A DNA stretch of 64,000 bases from Xylanibacter caecicola (GCF_013166515.1 NZ_JABKKJ010000002.1:124001-188000); one strand, 5' to 3'; positions 1 to 8,717 are shown, counted from the stretch's first letter. The notes: a model not told the origin generated them from the sequence alone. Translations and numbers: made by a program.

Positions 1-1
1 G

Positions 2-3000
2 TTTGATAACATCGCAGTGAATGCCACAAACAAAGAAAAAGTAATATTCCGCATCCTTAATGTTACAAACGGCAACCGTGGCTCATATGACAGCCGTTTC
101 AAGTCGTTTGTTGTGATGGCAGAGGAATATAGCCTTCCTTCTTATAATAATGAGCAGGGAACCATAACATGGCCGTTCGACCTCGGTACAGAAGGACAGA
201 CCGGAACATATTCGCCTGCAAATATAGCAGATGCTTTCAAGAACAACTTCATAGAACTGGGCGGTAATCTATCATATAGCGGAACCGGAAAACCCAATGA
301 CAGTGATATTATCCAGACAAAGATAAAGTCTGCGTCAAAAGAAAGCGGTCCGTCAGATAATAATAAGTTGAATTTCCTTTTCACTACAAAGACTGGCATT
401 AAGTTTACACCTACAAAAGTTTCGTTTACAGGCACGCGCTATGGTACCGGAAGCGGAAACATGGACATAAACTGGCTGAACTCGGATGGGACAACTATCA
501 GCCTTGCCACAGGTCAGAAGCCTGAGCGTAACAATCAGGGTACAGCGAACCATACTGATTACAGCTACAGCATTAGTTCCGCACCGCAGTCTGAGGGTAT
601 ATGTGGCTTGAATATAAATATTTACAATCTTGATCCAAATAAGGAGCTTGGTTTTGCCAATATCGTAATAGAGGGTATCCTTGACGGTCAGCTTGCAGAT
701 GTACGTCAGTGCAAGGTAACAGTTACGGTGTCTCCCGAAGGAGCCGGTACGGCAAAGGTAAGTCCCGTAGGCAACGAATTTGACGAAGGGACAGAGATTA
801 CATTGTCGCAGACAAAGAACTTCGGATATAAGTTCAAGAATTGGACCGATGCAACAGGCAAGGAGCTTTCTACAGAAGAAAGTTTCAAATATATACTGAA
901 CGATGATGCTGTGATAACGGCAAACTACGAGAAGTTGAACACATACGCCCTTTCTTATAATGTGGCAGGCGGTGCCAACGATTATATGGTGACACTCTCG
1001 CCGGAACCAAACGTTATAGACGGAAAGAACATGTATGAGGACGGAACAAAGGTTACACTGACGGCAGCGAGCAATCCTATCCTGACATTCACAAACTGGA
1101 GCACGGGAGAGACAAGCTCTGAGATTGCAGTTACGATGACTGAAGATACAGAGGTAACGGCAAACTATGACGCTGTGGACTTCGTTGCCGCATGGGACTT
1201 TGAGAAGAGCGGTGGAGACGGTCGTAAAGCCGACTTTTACAGTGCAGACAATGATGTTGCGCAGCTTGTTCTGCGTACAGCCGACGGTGCAACATCTGGC
1301 TGGCTCGACAAGAGCAATCAGGCAGCCGGAGGATATGAGGGACGTCCTGGCGCGGTGAACTGGCGCACGACAGGTCTTGGCGAATACTACTGGCAGACAC
1401 AGCTCAACTGTGCTGCGTTTACCGATATAAATGTAAAGACTGCCATGACATTTAATTATAATGCTTATTCTACATATAATGTTGAGTATTCTCTTGACGG
1501 ACAAGAGTGGAAACAAGCTGCAGCAATCACTATTCCCGGTGCAAAGACATGGGTGGATGCAGAATTCACTCTGCCGGCAGAGTGCAACAACCAGACAGCT
1601 GTATATCTTCGCTGGATAGCAGACAAGACATCCAAGGTGAAGGGAACACAGTCTAATAATGACGGTATCTGTCTTGGAGCAACATGGATATTGGGTAAGG
1701 CACAAATTGTTGATGACGGTACGGCACCGAAACTCGTCTCTACTGTTCCTGCCGAGGGTAACACCACTGCATCTGCAAACGGAAAGATCGTACTTACGTT
1801 TGATGAGAAGGTGAAGGTGGCAGACGGTGCTGTTGCAACTCTCGGAACACAGACACTTACACCGTCTGTTTCAGGCAAGACTGTTATCTTCGAGTATAAG
1901 GGTCTTGACTACTCTACAGCCTATACATTCACATTGCCTGCAAACAAGGTTGCCGACCTTACGGACAACTATCTCGCAGACGAGATTGTGATTAATTTCA
2001 CAACAAAGACACGTCCTGCCGTAGAAAAGGCGATGTACGACTTTATCGTGCCTGATGACGGAACGTTCAACGAGGCTATAACGGCAGCCAACAGCCGTGC
2101 ATCGAAAGACAAGCGTTTCTACATTTTCGTGAAAGACGGTAGCTATGAGGCTAAGAACACTAATGGCGGAACTGTTATAGGTTCTGACAATAAGACATAT
2201 CCTTCTGTTACAACCGACCTGACGGCATCTAATGTCTCTATCATCGGTGAGAGCATGAACGGAACGGTTGTCTTTAACAAACCTACAAATCTAATAGAGG
2301 GTCTTGGCAAGGCAACAAACCTCTGCATACAGAACAATGTTGCAAATACCTATATACAGGATCTTACGCTTACGAATACGCTTGGCGACAATGGTCGTGC
2401 GGCAGTGCTTCAGGACCGTGGTAACAAGACAATATGCAAGACTGTTAACCTTGACGGTTTCCAAGATACTTATTACAGCAATCAGAACGGTTCACGTTTC
2501 TATTTTGAGACATCCACCCTTGGCGGTCGTGTAGATTTCCTCTGTGGTGGCGGTGACGTTGTGTATAATCAGTGTGACCTTGTTATAAAAGGCGACGGTA
2601 CAAAGATTACCGCAGCCGCAGCTCCTGCAAAGTATGGATATGTGTTCCTCGATTGTACTATAAAGGGTGACAAAAAGTTTGACGGTCAGTTCACGCTCGG
2701 TCGTCCATGGAGCTCAGGTGCATGTAAGGTGTATTACGTAAACACAACAATGGAGATTCTTCCGACAGCTGCCGGCTGGGAAGAGATGAACGGAGGATGG
2801 CCTGCTGTTTTCAAGGAATATAACAGCCATACAGCAAGCGGAACTCCGGTAAGTCTTGCAAACCGTAAGATAGAGTTTGGAGAAACAAGAGAAGACGGAC
2901 AGATTGTAACAGAGGCAAAGCCTGTTCCCGGCACGCGCATTCCTCTTACAGAAGAGGAGGTGGCAGAACTTACCATCGCAAATGTAATGGGTGGCGCAGA

Positions 3001-3406
3001 CAACTGGGATCCGACAGCAGCAACAGAGCAGGCTTCAGCTCCTGTTAATGTCAAGATAAAAGGTACGGAGCTTACATGGGACAACAGCAACTATGTTCTC
3101 TGCTGGGCTGTATGCAAGGACGGTAAGGTTGTTGCGTTCACAACAGAGCCTGCCTATACGGCAGACGACGCAACGGCAACATGGTCTGTACGTGCGGCAA
3201 ACGAGATGGGCGGTCTTGGCGAGGCAACAGTGGCAACCGTTGCAACAGGCATCGATGAGATAAACGGTGCGGGCAATGAAAATGTTGCGGGCACGGCATA
3301 TTACAACCTTCAGGGCATACGCGTAAGCAAGGACTATAAGGGAGTTGTGATAAAGGTCGACACAATGCTCGACGGCAAGCAGGTTTCTACGAAAATCATG
3401 AAATAA
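2..3406 (+). CDS. Multidomain secreted pectin methylesterase (CE8), 5' end outside window
   Basis: Hydrolyses methyl esters of homogalacturonan, exposing it to polygalacturonases. The frame is open to the left edge (it reads FDNIAV before the GTG at 17), so the true start and signal peptide lie upstream. Order in the visible ~1134 residues: an N-terminal beta-rich region (to ~230); two InlB-type bacterial repeats (~235-390, each with a F.NW motif and ending in TANYE/TANYD); a CBM-like module (~390-565, starting AAWDFEKSGGD); a Big_5 Ig-like domain (~570-670, APKLVSTVPAEG); the pectinesterase beta-helix (~675-1010); and a C-terminal tail. Pectinesterase signatures are visible: VSIIGES, GFQDTYY, a divergent DFLCG in place of DFIFG, and LGRPW with the substrate-binding Arg. 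The tail (YYNLQGIRVSKDYKG) resembles that of four other proteins in the window. A strong hairpin follows the stop. The family call is secure; substrate range is not known. Confidence 0.93.
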   Translation, partial: FDNIAVNATNKEKVIFRILNVTNGNRGSYDSRFKSFVVMAEEYSLPSYNNEQGTITWPFDLGTEGQTGTYSPANIADAFKNNFIELGGNLSYSGTGKPNDSDIIQTKIKSASKESGPSDNNKLNFLFTTKTGIKFTPTKVSFTGTRYGTGSGNMDINWLNSDGTTISLATGQKPERNNQGTANHTDYSYSISSAPQSEGICGLNINIYNLDPNKELGFANIVIEGILDGQLADVRQCKVTVTVSPEGAGTAKVSPVGNEFDEGTEITLSQTKNFGYKFKNWTDATGKELSTEESFKYILNDDAVITANYEKLNTYALSYNVAGGANDYMVTLSPEPNVIDGKNMYEDGTKVTLTAASNPILTFTNWSTGETSSEIAVTMTEDTEVTANYDAVDFVAAWDFEKSGGDGRKADFYSADNDVAQLVLRTADGATSGWLDKSNQAAGGYEGRPGAVNWRTTGLGEYYWQTQLNCAAFTDINVKTAMTFNYNAYSTYNVEYSLDGQEWKQAAAITIPGAKTWVDAEFTLPAECNNQTAVYLRWIADKTSKVKGTQSNNDGICLGATWILGKAQIVDDGTAPKLVSTVPAEGNTTASANGKIVLTFDEKVKVADGAVATLGTQTLTPSVSGKTVIFEYKGLDYSTAYTFTLPANKVADLTDNYLADEIVINFTTKTRPAVEKAMYDFIVPDDGTFNEAITAANSRASKDKRFYIFVKDGSYEAKNTNGGTVIGSDNKTYPSVTTDLTASNVSIIGESMNGTVVFNKPTNLIEGLGKATNLCIQNNVANTYIQDLTLTNTLGDNGRAAVLQDRGNKTICKTVNLDGFQDTYYSNQNGSRFYFETSTLGGRVDFLCGGGDVVYNQCDLVIKGDGTKITAAAAPAKYGYVFLDCTIKGDKKFDGQFTLGRPWSSGACKVYYVNTTMEILPTAAGWEEMNGGWPAVFKEYNSHTASGTPVSLANRKIEFGETREDGQIVTEAKPVPGTRIPLTEEEVAELTIANVMGGADNWDPTAATEQASAPVNVKIKGTELTWDNSNYVLCWAVCKDGKVVAFTTEPAYTADDATATWSVRAANEMGGLGEATVATVATGIDEINGAGNENVAGTAYYNLQGIRVSKDYKGVVIKVDTMLDGKQVSTKIMK

Positions 3407-3436
3407 TTTGTAAATATAGATTAGATTAGTAAGAGG

Positions 3437-3471
3437 GGTTAGCCCGACGTGATGTCGGGCTAACCTTTTTT
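3437..3471 (+). terminator. Rho-independent terminator after pectin methylesterase
   Basis: Perfect 12-bp stem (3437-3448 with 3454-3465), 5-nt loop GTGAT, followed by a run of T. It lies 31 bp after the stop codon. Confidence 0.9.
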
Positions 3472-3492
3472 GTTGGGGCGATAGGGCAAATT

Positions 3493-3573
3493 GGTCTAAT
3501 CGCCCTATTAGGCTAATTAGTCTTATTTGTCCTATTAGCCCTATTAGTCTTATTAGCCCAATTAGTTTGATTA
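3493..3573. repeat. Period-9 tandem array, about 9 units
   Basis: Degenerate 9-bp units such as GTCTTATTA, GTCCTATTA and GCCCTATTA run without indels between the terminator and the next gene. Further period-9 arrays with different unit sequences occur at 4879, 14373, 23468, 31378 and 41598. Confidence 0.8.
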
Positions 3574-3642
3574 ACATCTCATCCAGCTCTCAAAAAAGGT
3601 TAATTAAAAGCTGTTGGCTGTCAGCCTGTAAGAAAAAAGTAA

Positions 3643-3650
3643 TATCTTTG
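3643..3650 (+). promoter_or_regulatory. -7 promoter box (TATCTTTG) of the Nudix gene
   Basis: Exact match to the Bacteroidetes -7 consensus TAnnTTTG. Transcription would start near 3657, after the first possible ATG at 3656, which argues for the second ATG at 3674 as the real start. Confidence 0.65.
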
Positions 3651-3673
3651 CCGTTATGGTAAAGGAAAGAGAA

Positions 3674-4207
3674 ATGAGATGGGAGACGCTGGATAGCGAG
3701 TATGTCATCAGGCGCCCGTGGCTCACGGCGCGCCGCGATAAGGTGCGGCTGCCAACAGGAGCCGTTAATGATGAATATTATGTGCTTGAATATCCCGACT
3801 GGGTAAATGTCATAGCAATAACCGCTGACGGCATGTTTGTTTTCGTGAGACAATATCGTCACGGCATAGCCGAGACTTCTTTTGAGATATGCGCCGGCGT
3901 GATGGAAGACGGCGAGCAGCCTGTCGATGCCATAAAGCGTGAACTTGAGGAGGAGACGGGATATGCAGGAGGCAGGTGGACGGAACTGATGACATTGTCG
4001 CAGAACTCGAGCACATGCAACAACATTACCCATTGTTTCGTTGCGGAAGGTGTGGAGAAAAAGCACATGCAGCATCTTGACGACACTGAGGACATCGACG
4101 TGTTCTTGTTTACGAAGGACGAGGTGCGCGGCATGCTTGAGCGCAATGAAATAAAGCAGGCTCTTATGGCTGCGCCGTTGTGGAGATATATCTGCAACGG
4201 TGTGTAG
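3674..4207 (+). CDS. Nudix hydrolase, ADP-ribose pyrophosphatase type
   Basis: Cytosolic pyrophosphohydrolase of about 177 residues. The Nudix box is complete: G, five residues, E, seven residues, then RELEEETGY, preceded by EICAGVMEDGE. The segment FVRQYRHGIAETSFEICAG is typical of the ADP-ribose pyrophosphatase/NudF branch, so cleavage of ADP-ribose or a related nucleoside diphosphate derivative is the likely reaction. ATG 3674 is chosen over ATG 3656 because a TATCTTTG box ends at 3650 and AGGAAAGAG precedes 3674. The HD-domain gene follows 18 bp downstream on the same strand, suggesting a two-gene unit. Exact substrate is inference. Confidence 0.9.
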   Translation: MRWETLDSEYVIRRPWLTARRDKVRLPTGAVNDEYYVLEYPDWVNVIAITADGMFVFVRQYRHGIAETSFEICAGVMEDGEQPVDAIKRELEEETGYAGGRWTELMTLSQNSSTCNNITHCFVAEGVEKKHMQHLDDTEDIDVFLFTKDEVRGMLERNEIKQALMAAPLWRYICNGV

Positions 4208-4225
4208 TGAACGTTAATAATATCG

Positions 4226-4831
4226 ATGTATATGAAAGACGAGTTTGTTTCGCTTTTGCGTTCAACCGGACGTACAGGTGTGGATGCAGTGATTGGATAT
4301 CTTGAAAAGTCGGGCTTCTTTGATGCTCCTGCGTCCGTGCAGAGACATCTCAGCCGCAACGGAGGGCTGCTCGAACATTCGCTCAACGTGTGCCGCGTGG
4401 CACTGAAGCTGCGCGAGGCAATGACAGTCCTGAAGCCCGGTGTTGAGGGCAGGCTGCCGGAAGACAGCGTGATAATAGCTTCGCTGTTGCACGATGTATG
4501 TAAAAGCAATATATACCACAAGACGACCAAGTATCGTAAGAACGTGCAGGGACGGTGGGAGCCTTATGAAGGCTACGAAGTGGACTACTCCCGTTTTCCC
4601 GTAGGGCATGGCGAGAAGTCGGTCATAATGCTTCTTCGTCTCGGACTGGAGCTTACCAATGACGAGATAGTGGCGATACGCTGGCACATGTCTGCGTGGA
4701 ACCTTGCCTTTCAGAGCTATGAGGATAAGTGCAATATCAGTGCCGCAGCAGAGGGATATCCTCTTCTTGCCCTGATACAGGCTGCCGACGGGCTGGCGGC
4801 GAACATGTTGGAAAGCGGAATTAATAATTAA
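4226..4831 (+). CDS. HD-domain phosphohydrolase-like protein (YhaM-like HD domain)
   Basis: About 201 residues, essentially one HD domain. Metal ligands are visible in order: His in GGLLEHS, the HD pair in SLLHDVCK, His in PVGHGEKS, and Asp in IQAADGLA. The spacing and the GGLLEHSLNV motif recall the HD domain at the C-terminus of the YhaM 3'-5' exoribonuclease, but the OB-fold nucleic-acid-binding part is absent, so exonuclease activity should not be assumed; nucleotide or phosphate-ester hydrolysis is the general expectation. A second ATG (4232) is equally possible. It probably shares the Nudix transcript. Confidence 0.82.
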   Translation: MYMKDEFVSLLRSTGRTGVDAVIGYLEKSGFFDAPASVQRHLSRNGGLLEHSLNVCRVALKLREAMTVLKPGVEGRLPEDSVIIASLLHDVCKSNIYHKTTKYRKNVQGRWEPYEGYEVDYSRFPVGHGEKSVIMLLRLGLELTNDEIVAIRWHMSAWNLAFQSYEDKCNISAAAEGYPLLALIQAADGLAANMLESGINN

Positions 4832-4878
4832 TTAAGAATTAAGGATTAAGAATTAAGAATTGGGCGGGTGCAGGGTTA

Positions 4879-4986
4879 GGCTATTGGGCTAATCTGCCTT
4901 ATGGGGCTTATTGGTCTTATTAGTCTTATATGTCTTATAGGTCTCATTAGCCTTATAAGTCTTATTTGCCCTATTTGTCCTATTAA
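4879..4986. repeat. Period-9 tandem array, about 12 units
   Basis: Twelve consecutive 9-mers of the type TCTTATTAG/CCTTATGGG fill the spacer between the HD gene and the flavoprotein gene and stop 11 bp before its ATG. A short AATTAAGAATTAAGG-type repeat precedes it at 4828-4860. Confidence 0.85.
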
Positions 4987-4997
4987 ACAATAAAGCG

Positions 4998-5933
4998 ATG
5001 AACAACAGGATTACACAATTATTCGGAATAAAATATCCCATAATACAGGGCGGCATGGTATGGTGCAGCGGCTGGCGTCTCGCCTCTGCCGTGAGCAATG
5101 CCGGAGGGTTGGGGCTGCTTGGTGCAGGCTCCATGCACCCGGAGATGCTGGTTGAGCATATACGTAAGATGAAGGGGGCAACGGACAAGCCGTGGGGTGT
5201 CAATGTGCCCCTGATGTATCCGGAGATAGACCGCCTTATGCAGATTATCACCGGTGAGGGCGTAAAGATTGTCTTTACATCCGCGGGTAGTCCCAAGAAA
5301 TACACACCCGTGCTTCACGATGCCGGCATAAAGGTTGCACATGTTGTGTCGGGCAGCCGCTTTGCCTTGAAATGCCTTGAGGCTGGCGTGGATGCTGTCG
5401 TTGCCGAAGGATTTGAGGCGGGCGGGCATAACGGCCGTGAAGAGACCACCACGTTTACGCTCATACCCCAGGTGCGTCGCAGCGTGTCCATACCCCTGAT
5501 AGCAGCCGGCGGCATAGTGTCGGGCAGTGGCATTCTTGCCGCTGAGGCTCTTGGTGCGGACGGTGTGCAGATAGGCACGTTGTTTGCACTGAGCCGTGAA
5601 AGCTCGGCAAGCAGTGAGTTTAAGCAGAGATGTGTGGCAATGGACGAGGGCGGCACAATGCTGTGCCTTAAAAAGCTGTCGCCGACACGTCTTGTCAAAA
5701 ACAGTCTTTACGAACGTATTGCCGAAGCTGAGGCGCGCGGGGCATCGGCGGATGAGCTGCGTGACATCCTCGGGCGTGCGGCTTCCAAACGCGGTATCTT
5801 CGAGGGTGATATTGTCAACGGAGAACTGGAGATAGGGCAGGCGGCATCGTATATAAAAGATGTGCTGCCTGTTAGTGAAATAATGGATACACTTGTTGCC
5901 GAGTATGAGGAGTGCAAGGCACGGATTGGTTGA
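4998..5933 (+). CDS. FabK / nitronate monooxygenase family flavoprotein
   Basis: 311-residue FMN-dependent TIM-barrel enzyme. Motifs: PIIQGGMVW near the N-terminus, SNAGGLGLLG, GVNVPLM, AEGFEAGGHNG, the IPLIAAGGI phosphate-binding loop and GADGVQIGTLFALSRES. These are shared by the enoyl-ACP reductase FabK and by nitronate monooxygenases, and the two cannot be told apart reliably by eye. The overall layout reads closer to FabK, which would place it in the last step of the fatty-acid elongation cycle. No fatty-acid genes are adjacent. No -7 box is evident between the period-9 array and the ATG. Confidence 0.87.
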   Translation: MNNRITQLFGIKYPIIQGGMVWCSGWRLASAVSNAGGLGLLGAGSMHPEMLVEHIRKMKGATDKPWGVNVPLMYPEIDRLMQIITGEGVKIVFTSAGSPKKYTPVLHDAGIKVAHVVSGSRFALKCLEAGVDAVVAEGFEAGGHNGREETTTFTLIPQVRRSVSIPLIAAGGIVSGSGILAAEALGADGVQIGTLFALSRESSASSEFKQRCVAMDEGGTMLCLKKLSPTRLVKNSLYERIAEAEARGASADELRDILGRAASKRGIFEGDIVNGELEIGQAASYIKDVLPVSEIMDTLVAEYEECKARIG

Positions 5934-5973
5934 ATATCAGGAATTTGACGTTTTATGCAAATCCCTTAACATC

Positions 5974-6062
5974 GTAGGGACATTTTCTTGTAAATGTCCG
6001 TCCGTCTTACAGCCTTGAAATCAGTGGCTGTCCACCGGACATTTACAAGAAAATGTCCCTAC
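5974..6062. repeat. Palindromic intergenic element, copy 1
   Basis: Perfect 27-bp inverted repeat (5974-6000 with 6036-6062) around a 35-bp loop. The same palindrome with a paired base change occurs at 11553-11649. A short hairpin (CCGGC 6075-6079 with GCCGG 6091-6095) follows. Confidence 0.9.
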
Positions 6063-6115
6063 AATTATGTTCCTCCGGCTATATATAAATGCCGGTAGGA
6101 GATATTTCAATGCTA

Positions 6116-6744
6116 TTATTTGATTACCTTTCTTCCGTTCTGGATAAGGATACCCTTAGCTTCCTTGTTTACACGCTGACCTGCGAGGTTGTAAACGGGA
6201 GCGTTCTCGTTTGCTGTGGGAGCCACGTTGATATTGTTGATGCCGTTTGTACCACCTGTTGGAGTGAATGCGATGTCATAGAAGTTGATACCACCGCTTG
6301 CGCTTGACAAATAGAGTGTTGTTGCAGGACCTTCATAGCTTACGCTTGTTTTAACCGGAGCACCGGCAGGAGCGATAGATGTGGTGAATACAGCATCAAA
6401 AGTACCTGCTGCATAGTTCAAAGTTCTGTCGCTGCTACTGTTTGAAGAACATGCGATGACTGTTATTGTACAATTGCCAGGAACGTCAAAAGACAGTGTG
6501 CGTGCATCAGCAGAACCAGTTCCTCCTGTTTTCAATCGCTGTGTGTATTTTACGTCATCAACAGTTTTATTGTTTCCATCAATTACTACACTTGCCTCTG
6601 CACTTGCAGATACAGTGAGGCCTTCAATTGTTTCAGTTGCCGTAAATGTTTTTTTTGTTCCCAATTAGAGAAGTTCCATTCTTTTTGCGCGTTAGCACCT
6701 GCAACCATCATGGCTGCTGCAATAAGAGTAAAAAATTTTTTCAT
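6116..6744 (-). pseudogene. Secreted protein with Prevotella C-terminal tail, frameshifted at a poly-A tract
   Basis: On the minus strand an ATG at 6744 opens a signal peptide (MKKFFTLIAAAMMVAGANAQ) followed by KEWNFSNWEQKK. At an eight-A run (6649-6656) the frame breaks; the remaining protein (TFTATETIEGLTV... to NGRKVIK) continues in the -1 frame. One extra A would restore EWNFSNWEQKKTFTATETIEG, a sensible beta-sandwich start. The mature part ends in the shared tail VYNLAGQRVNKEAKG. Its promoter and signal peptide are an inverted copy of those of the gene at 7592. It could be a pseudogene, a phase-variable gene or a homopolymer sequencing error. Function is not recognised; the tail and signal peptide suggest export. 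Confidence 0.75.
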
Positions 6745-6821
6745 ACTTTTTGATTTTGATTTAATAAATGATTAATAGTCTTTAAATAAATTATCGCAAA
6801 GGTAACAAATTATGCAAATTA
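6685..6821. repeat. Left arm of 137-bp inverted repeat
   Basis: The reverse complement of 7515-7651, same length and a single mismatch. It contains the -7 box, 5' leader and signal-peptide codons of the leftward gene. Confidence 0.95.
6797..6804 (-). promoter_or_regulatory. -7 box (TACCTTTG) of the leftward secreted gene
   Basis: Reverse complement CAAAGGTA; mirror image of the box at 7532-7539 within the inverted repeat. Confidence 0.65.
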
Positions 6822-7054
6822 GGGATATTGCGTGACACATGTAATTAATTGATAATCAAATAAATACCTTTTACGCTCTAAACGGCGGCATTTAATGTTC
6901 CAAAAGATGGCATATTGCAGTGTAAAAGACGGTTTATTACATGCTAATAGATCTGTTCTATGCTTCTGACAGGCAAAATTATGTCGAGAGAACTGTATCT
7001 GACAGGCTACATGTACAACCTCAAGCTCACATCATTTTTTATCTTTTTATGGTT

Positions 7055-7391
7055 TATCCGAATTTTGGAGTAATACGCCGTCATTATTGCCTGCGGGCTG
7101 AAAGCCCAATGATCGCATAGCCCATGGCAACGCCATGGGAATGGAAGCATAAGTGAAGCTGCGCCCTAAAGGGGCAAAAGCGTTAAAAACAGGCATTGTG
7201 TGCTTTGGCTGACAAATACACGGCATGCTATCAAAACTTACAGAAAAGACGCTTTTGCCCCTTCGAGGCGCAACCGTGATATAACAATTGTTCCCGAGGC
7301 GTTGCCTCGGGCTATGCGCTCATTGGGATTTCAGCCCGTAAAATAACACGCAAAATACCAATTAGTTTTATATCACTCCGAATTTCGGATA
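7055..7391. repeat. Large imperfect palindromic element between divergent paralogues
   Basis: Ends are a 21-bp inverted repeat with 18 matches (7055-7075 and 7371-7391, starting TATCCGAA). Inside, CGGGCTGAAAGCCCAATG (from 7094) pairs with the complement ending at 7338, and both halves carry matching AGCCC-TGGCAACG and GGGGCAAAAGCG segments. No ORF fits. It resembles a MITE-like or dispersed palindromic repeat. The flanks (6822-7054 and 7392-7514) hold nothing else recognisable. Confidence 0.7.
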
Positions 7392-7514
7392 GACCTTTTT
7401 TATTTGATAAACACAATATAAATCACAGCATGTAATGATTTGCTGTTGCGCGTAAAATACATGCAGCATTATTCATTACATGTTTTATATTTTTTAACAC
7501 AGCAAAAATGTAAT

Positions 7515-7651
7515 TAATTTGCATAATTTGTTACCTTTGCGATACTTTATTTAAAGACTATTAATCATTTATTAAATCAAAATCAAAAAGTATGAAAAAA
7601 TTTTTTACTCTTATTGCAGCAGCCATGATGGTTGCAGGTGCTAACGCGCAA
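7515..7651. repeat. Right arm of 137-bp inverted repeat
   Basis: Matches the reverse complement of 6685-6821 at 136 of 137 positions; covers the promoter box, leader and signal peptide of the gene at 7592. Confidence 0.95.
7532..7539 (+). promoter_or_regulatory. -7 box (TACCTTTG) of the rightward secreted gene
   Basis: TAnnTTTG match 53 bp upstream of the ATG at 7592. No clear -33 TTTG at the usual distance. Confidence 0.65.
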
Positions 7652-8311
7652 GGGACATACGCAGTCCAAGAAGGAGATTCCATTTCTGCGGGTTTAAAAA
7701 TTGAGAGTGTGCCAGGTGTGACTATGACATTTAGTGAAACTGGAGGTACTTTTATTGCAGGGAAAAAAGTAGCCAATTGGGTAGATGCTGATTTTGTTGC
7801 ATATTCAAATGGAAGCGCTAACGGAAAATTTTCAGCAGGAACAGCACCTACTGGATGCTATTATAAGTTTGAAACTTCTAAAGATGGTGTTCTCACCGTT
7901 GGTATACAATTATCTCCAAACAAAGGATTCTTTGTTGCTGATAAAGATTTTGCCAGCGTAGAGTTAAGTTCATATAATCTCCCAGATAGTAAAGACGCTA
8001 CAGAGTCTCAGACCCTTACAACAAACGAAAAAGGAGAACCCATAATTCCTGCAAGTGGCATAAAATCAAATGGTACTGTCACATTTAATGTCGCTGCGAA
8101 TGGTACATATTATGTTCTTGCAACAGGTACTAAATTAGGATTTTTCGGTTTCAAGTTCACTACTACCAGTACCGGCATCAACGATATCAACGTGGCTCCC
8201 GTAGCAAACGAGAACGCTCCTGTTTACAACCTTGCAGGTCAGCGTGTAAGCAAGGAAGCTAAGGGTATCCTTATCCAGAACGGCAAGAAGTTCATCAACA
8301 ACAACAAGTAA
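7592..8311 (+). CDS. Secreted beta-rich protein with Prevotella C-terminal tail
   Basis: 239 residues with a clear signal peptide (MKKFFTLIAAAMMVAGANAQ). The mature part is beta-rich and polar, with no catalytic motif recognised; the stretch YYVLATGTKLGFFGFKF suggests a carbohydrate-binding or lectin-like beta-sandwich. The last ~40 residues (GINDINVAPVANENAPVYNLAGQRVSKEAKG) are almost identical to the tail of the inverted paralogue at 6116-6744, while the central domains differ. Only the promoter, leader, signal peptide and tail are conserved between the two, which looks like cassette shuffling of the middle. Terminated by the hairpin at 8333. Function unknown. Confidence 0.85.
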   Translation: MKKFFTLIAAAMMVAGANAQGTYAVQEGDSISAGLKIESVPGVTMTFSETGGTFIAGKKVANWVDADFVAYSNGSANGKFSAGTAPTGCYYKFETSKDGVLTVGIQLSPNKGFFVADKDFASVELSSYNLPDSKDATESQTLTTNEKGEPIIPASGIKSNGTVTFNVAANGTYYVLATGTKLGFFGFKFTTTSTGINDINVAPVANENAPVYNLAGQRVSKEAKGILIQNGKKFINNNK

Positions 8312-8332
8312 TTAAAAAAACTTATAATAACA

Positions 8333-8367
8333 AAACCGGGGGCGGCAAAACATGCCGTCCCCGGTTT
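8333..8367 (+). terminator. Rho-independent terminator
   Basis: 15-bp stem with one G-U pair (8333-8347 with 8353-8367), 5-nt loop, followed by ATTTTG. It serves the gene ending at 8311. Confidence 0.8.
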
Positions 8368-8370
8368 ATT

Positions 8371-8683
8371 TTGTACAGATATATCCCAATGCCGTCTGTT
8401 CTGATTTTATTTTTCCAACAACCTCGGTTCGGGTGGATTTGCAATCCGCCCGCATCTATACATCATTAATAACACATAAGAATTGGCTCCATTGCGTGCG
8501 CGAGGGTGTTGCAGAACCTGAAGTTGTTCCACTGAAAGGAATAGCTGAATTTTGATACACCTTCACGAAAAATCCGCACGAACGGGGCTGTTTGCGGACA
8601 GTATGGCTTCTGAAACCTGCTTAATACATTTTAATTTTCCATATTAAATGTTGCGGCATTATGTTGTTTGCCTGTCAAATACT
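8371..8683. other. Intergenic stretch, nothing recognised
   Basis: No convincing ORF, repeat or RNA seen; short open frames here lack start signals and family resemblance. Confidence 0.5.
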
Positions 8684-8691
8684 TATTTTTG
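8684..8691 (+). promoter_or_regulatory. -7 box (TATTTTTG) of the CNNM/HlyC gene
   Basis: TAnnTTTG match 26 bp before the ATG at 8718. It supports that start over an upstream in-frame ATG at 8661, which would lie before the promoter box. Confidence 0.6.
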
Positions 8692-8717
8692 CATCGGTCA
8701 TACATATTTATATACAG

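Noticed and set aside
353..1705. 450-residue open frame antisense to the pectin methylesterase
   Set aside because: Cys-rich, no family resemblance; the sense frame has clear domains. Shadow of codon bias.
4879..4986. CRISPR array
   Set aside because: Units are 9 bp with no spacers; simple tandem repeat.
8352..8555. 67-residue open frame after the terminator at 8333
   Set aside because: Begins inside the terminator's right arm and shows no recognisable sequence.
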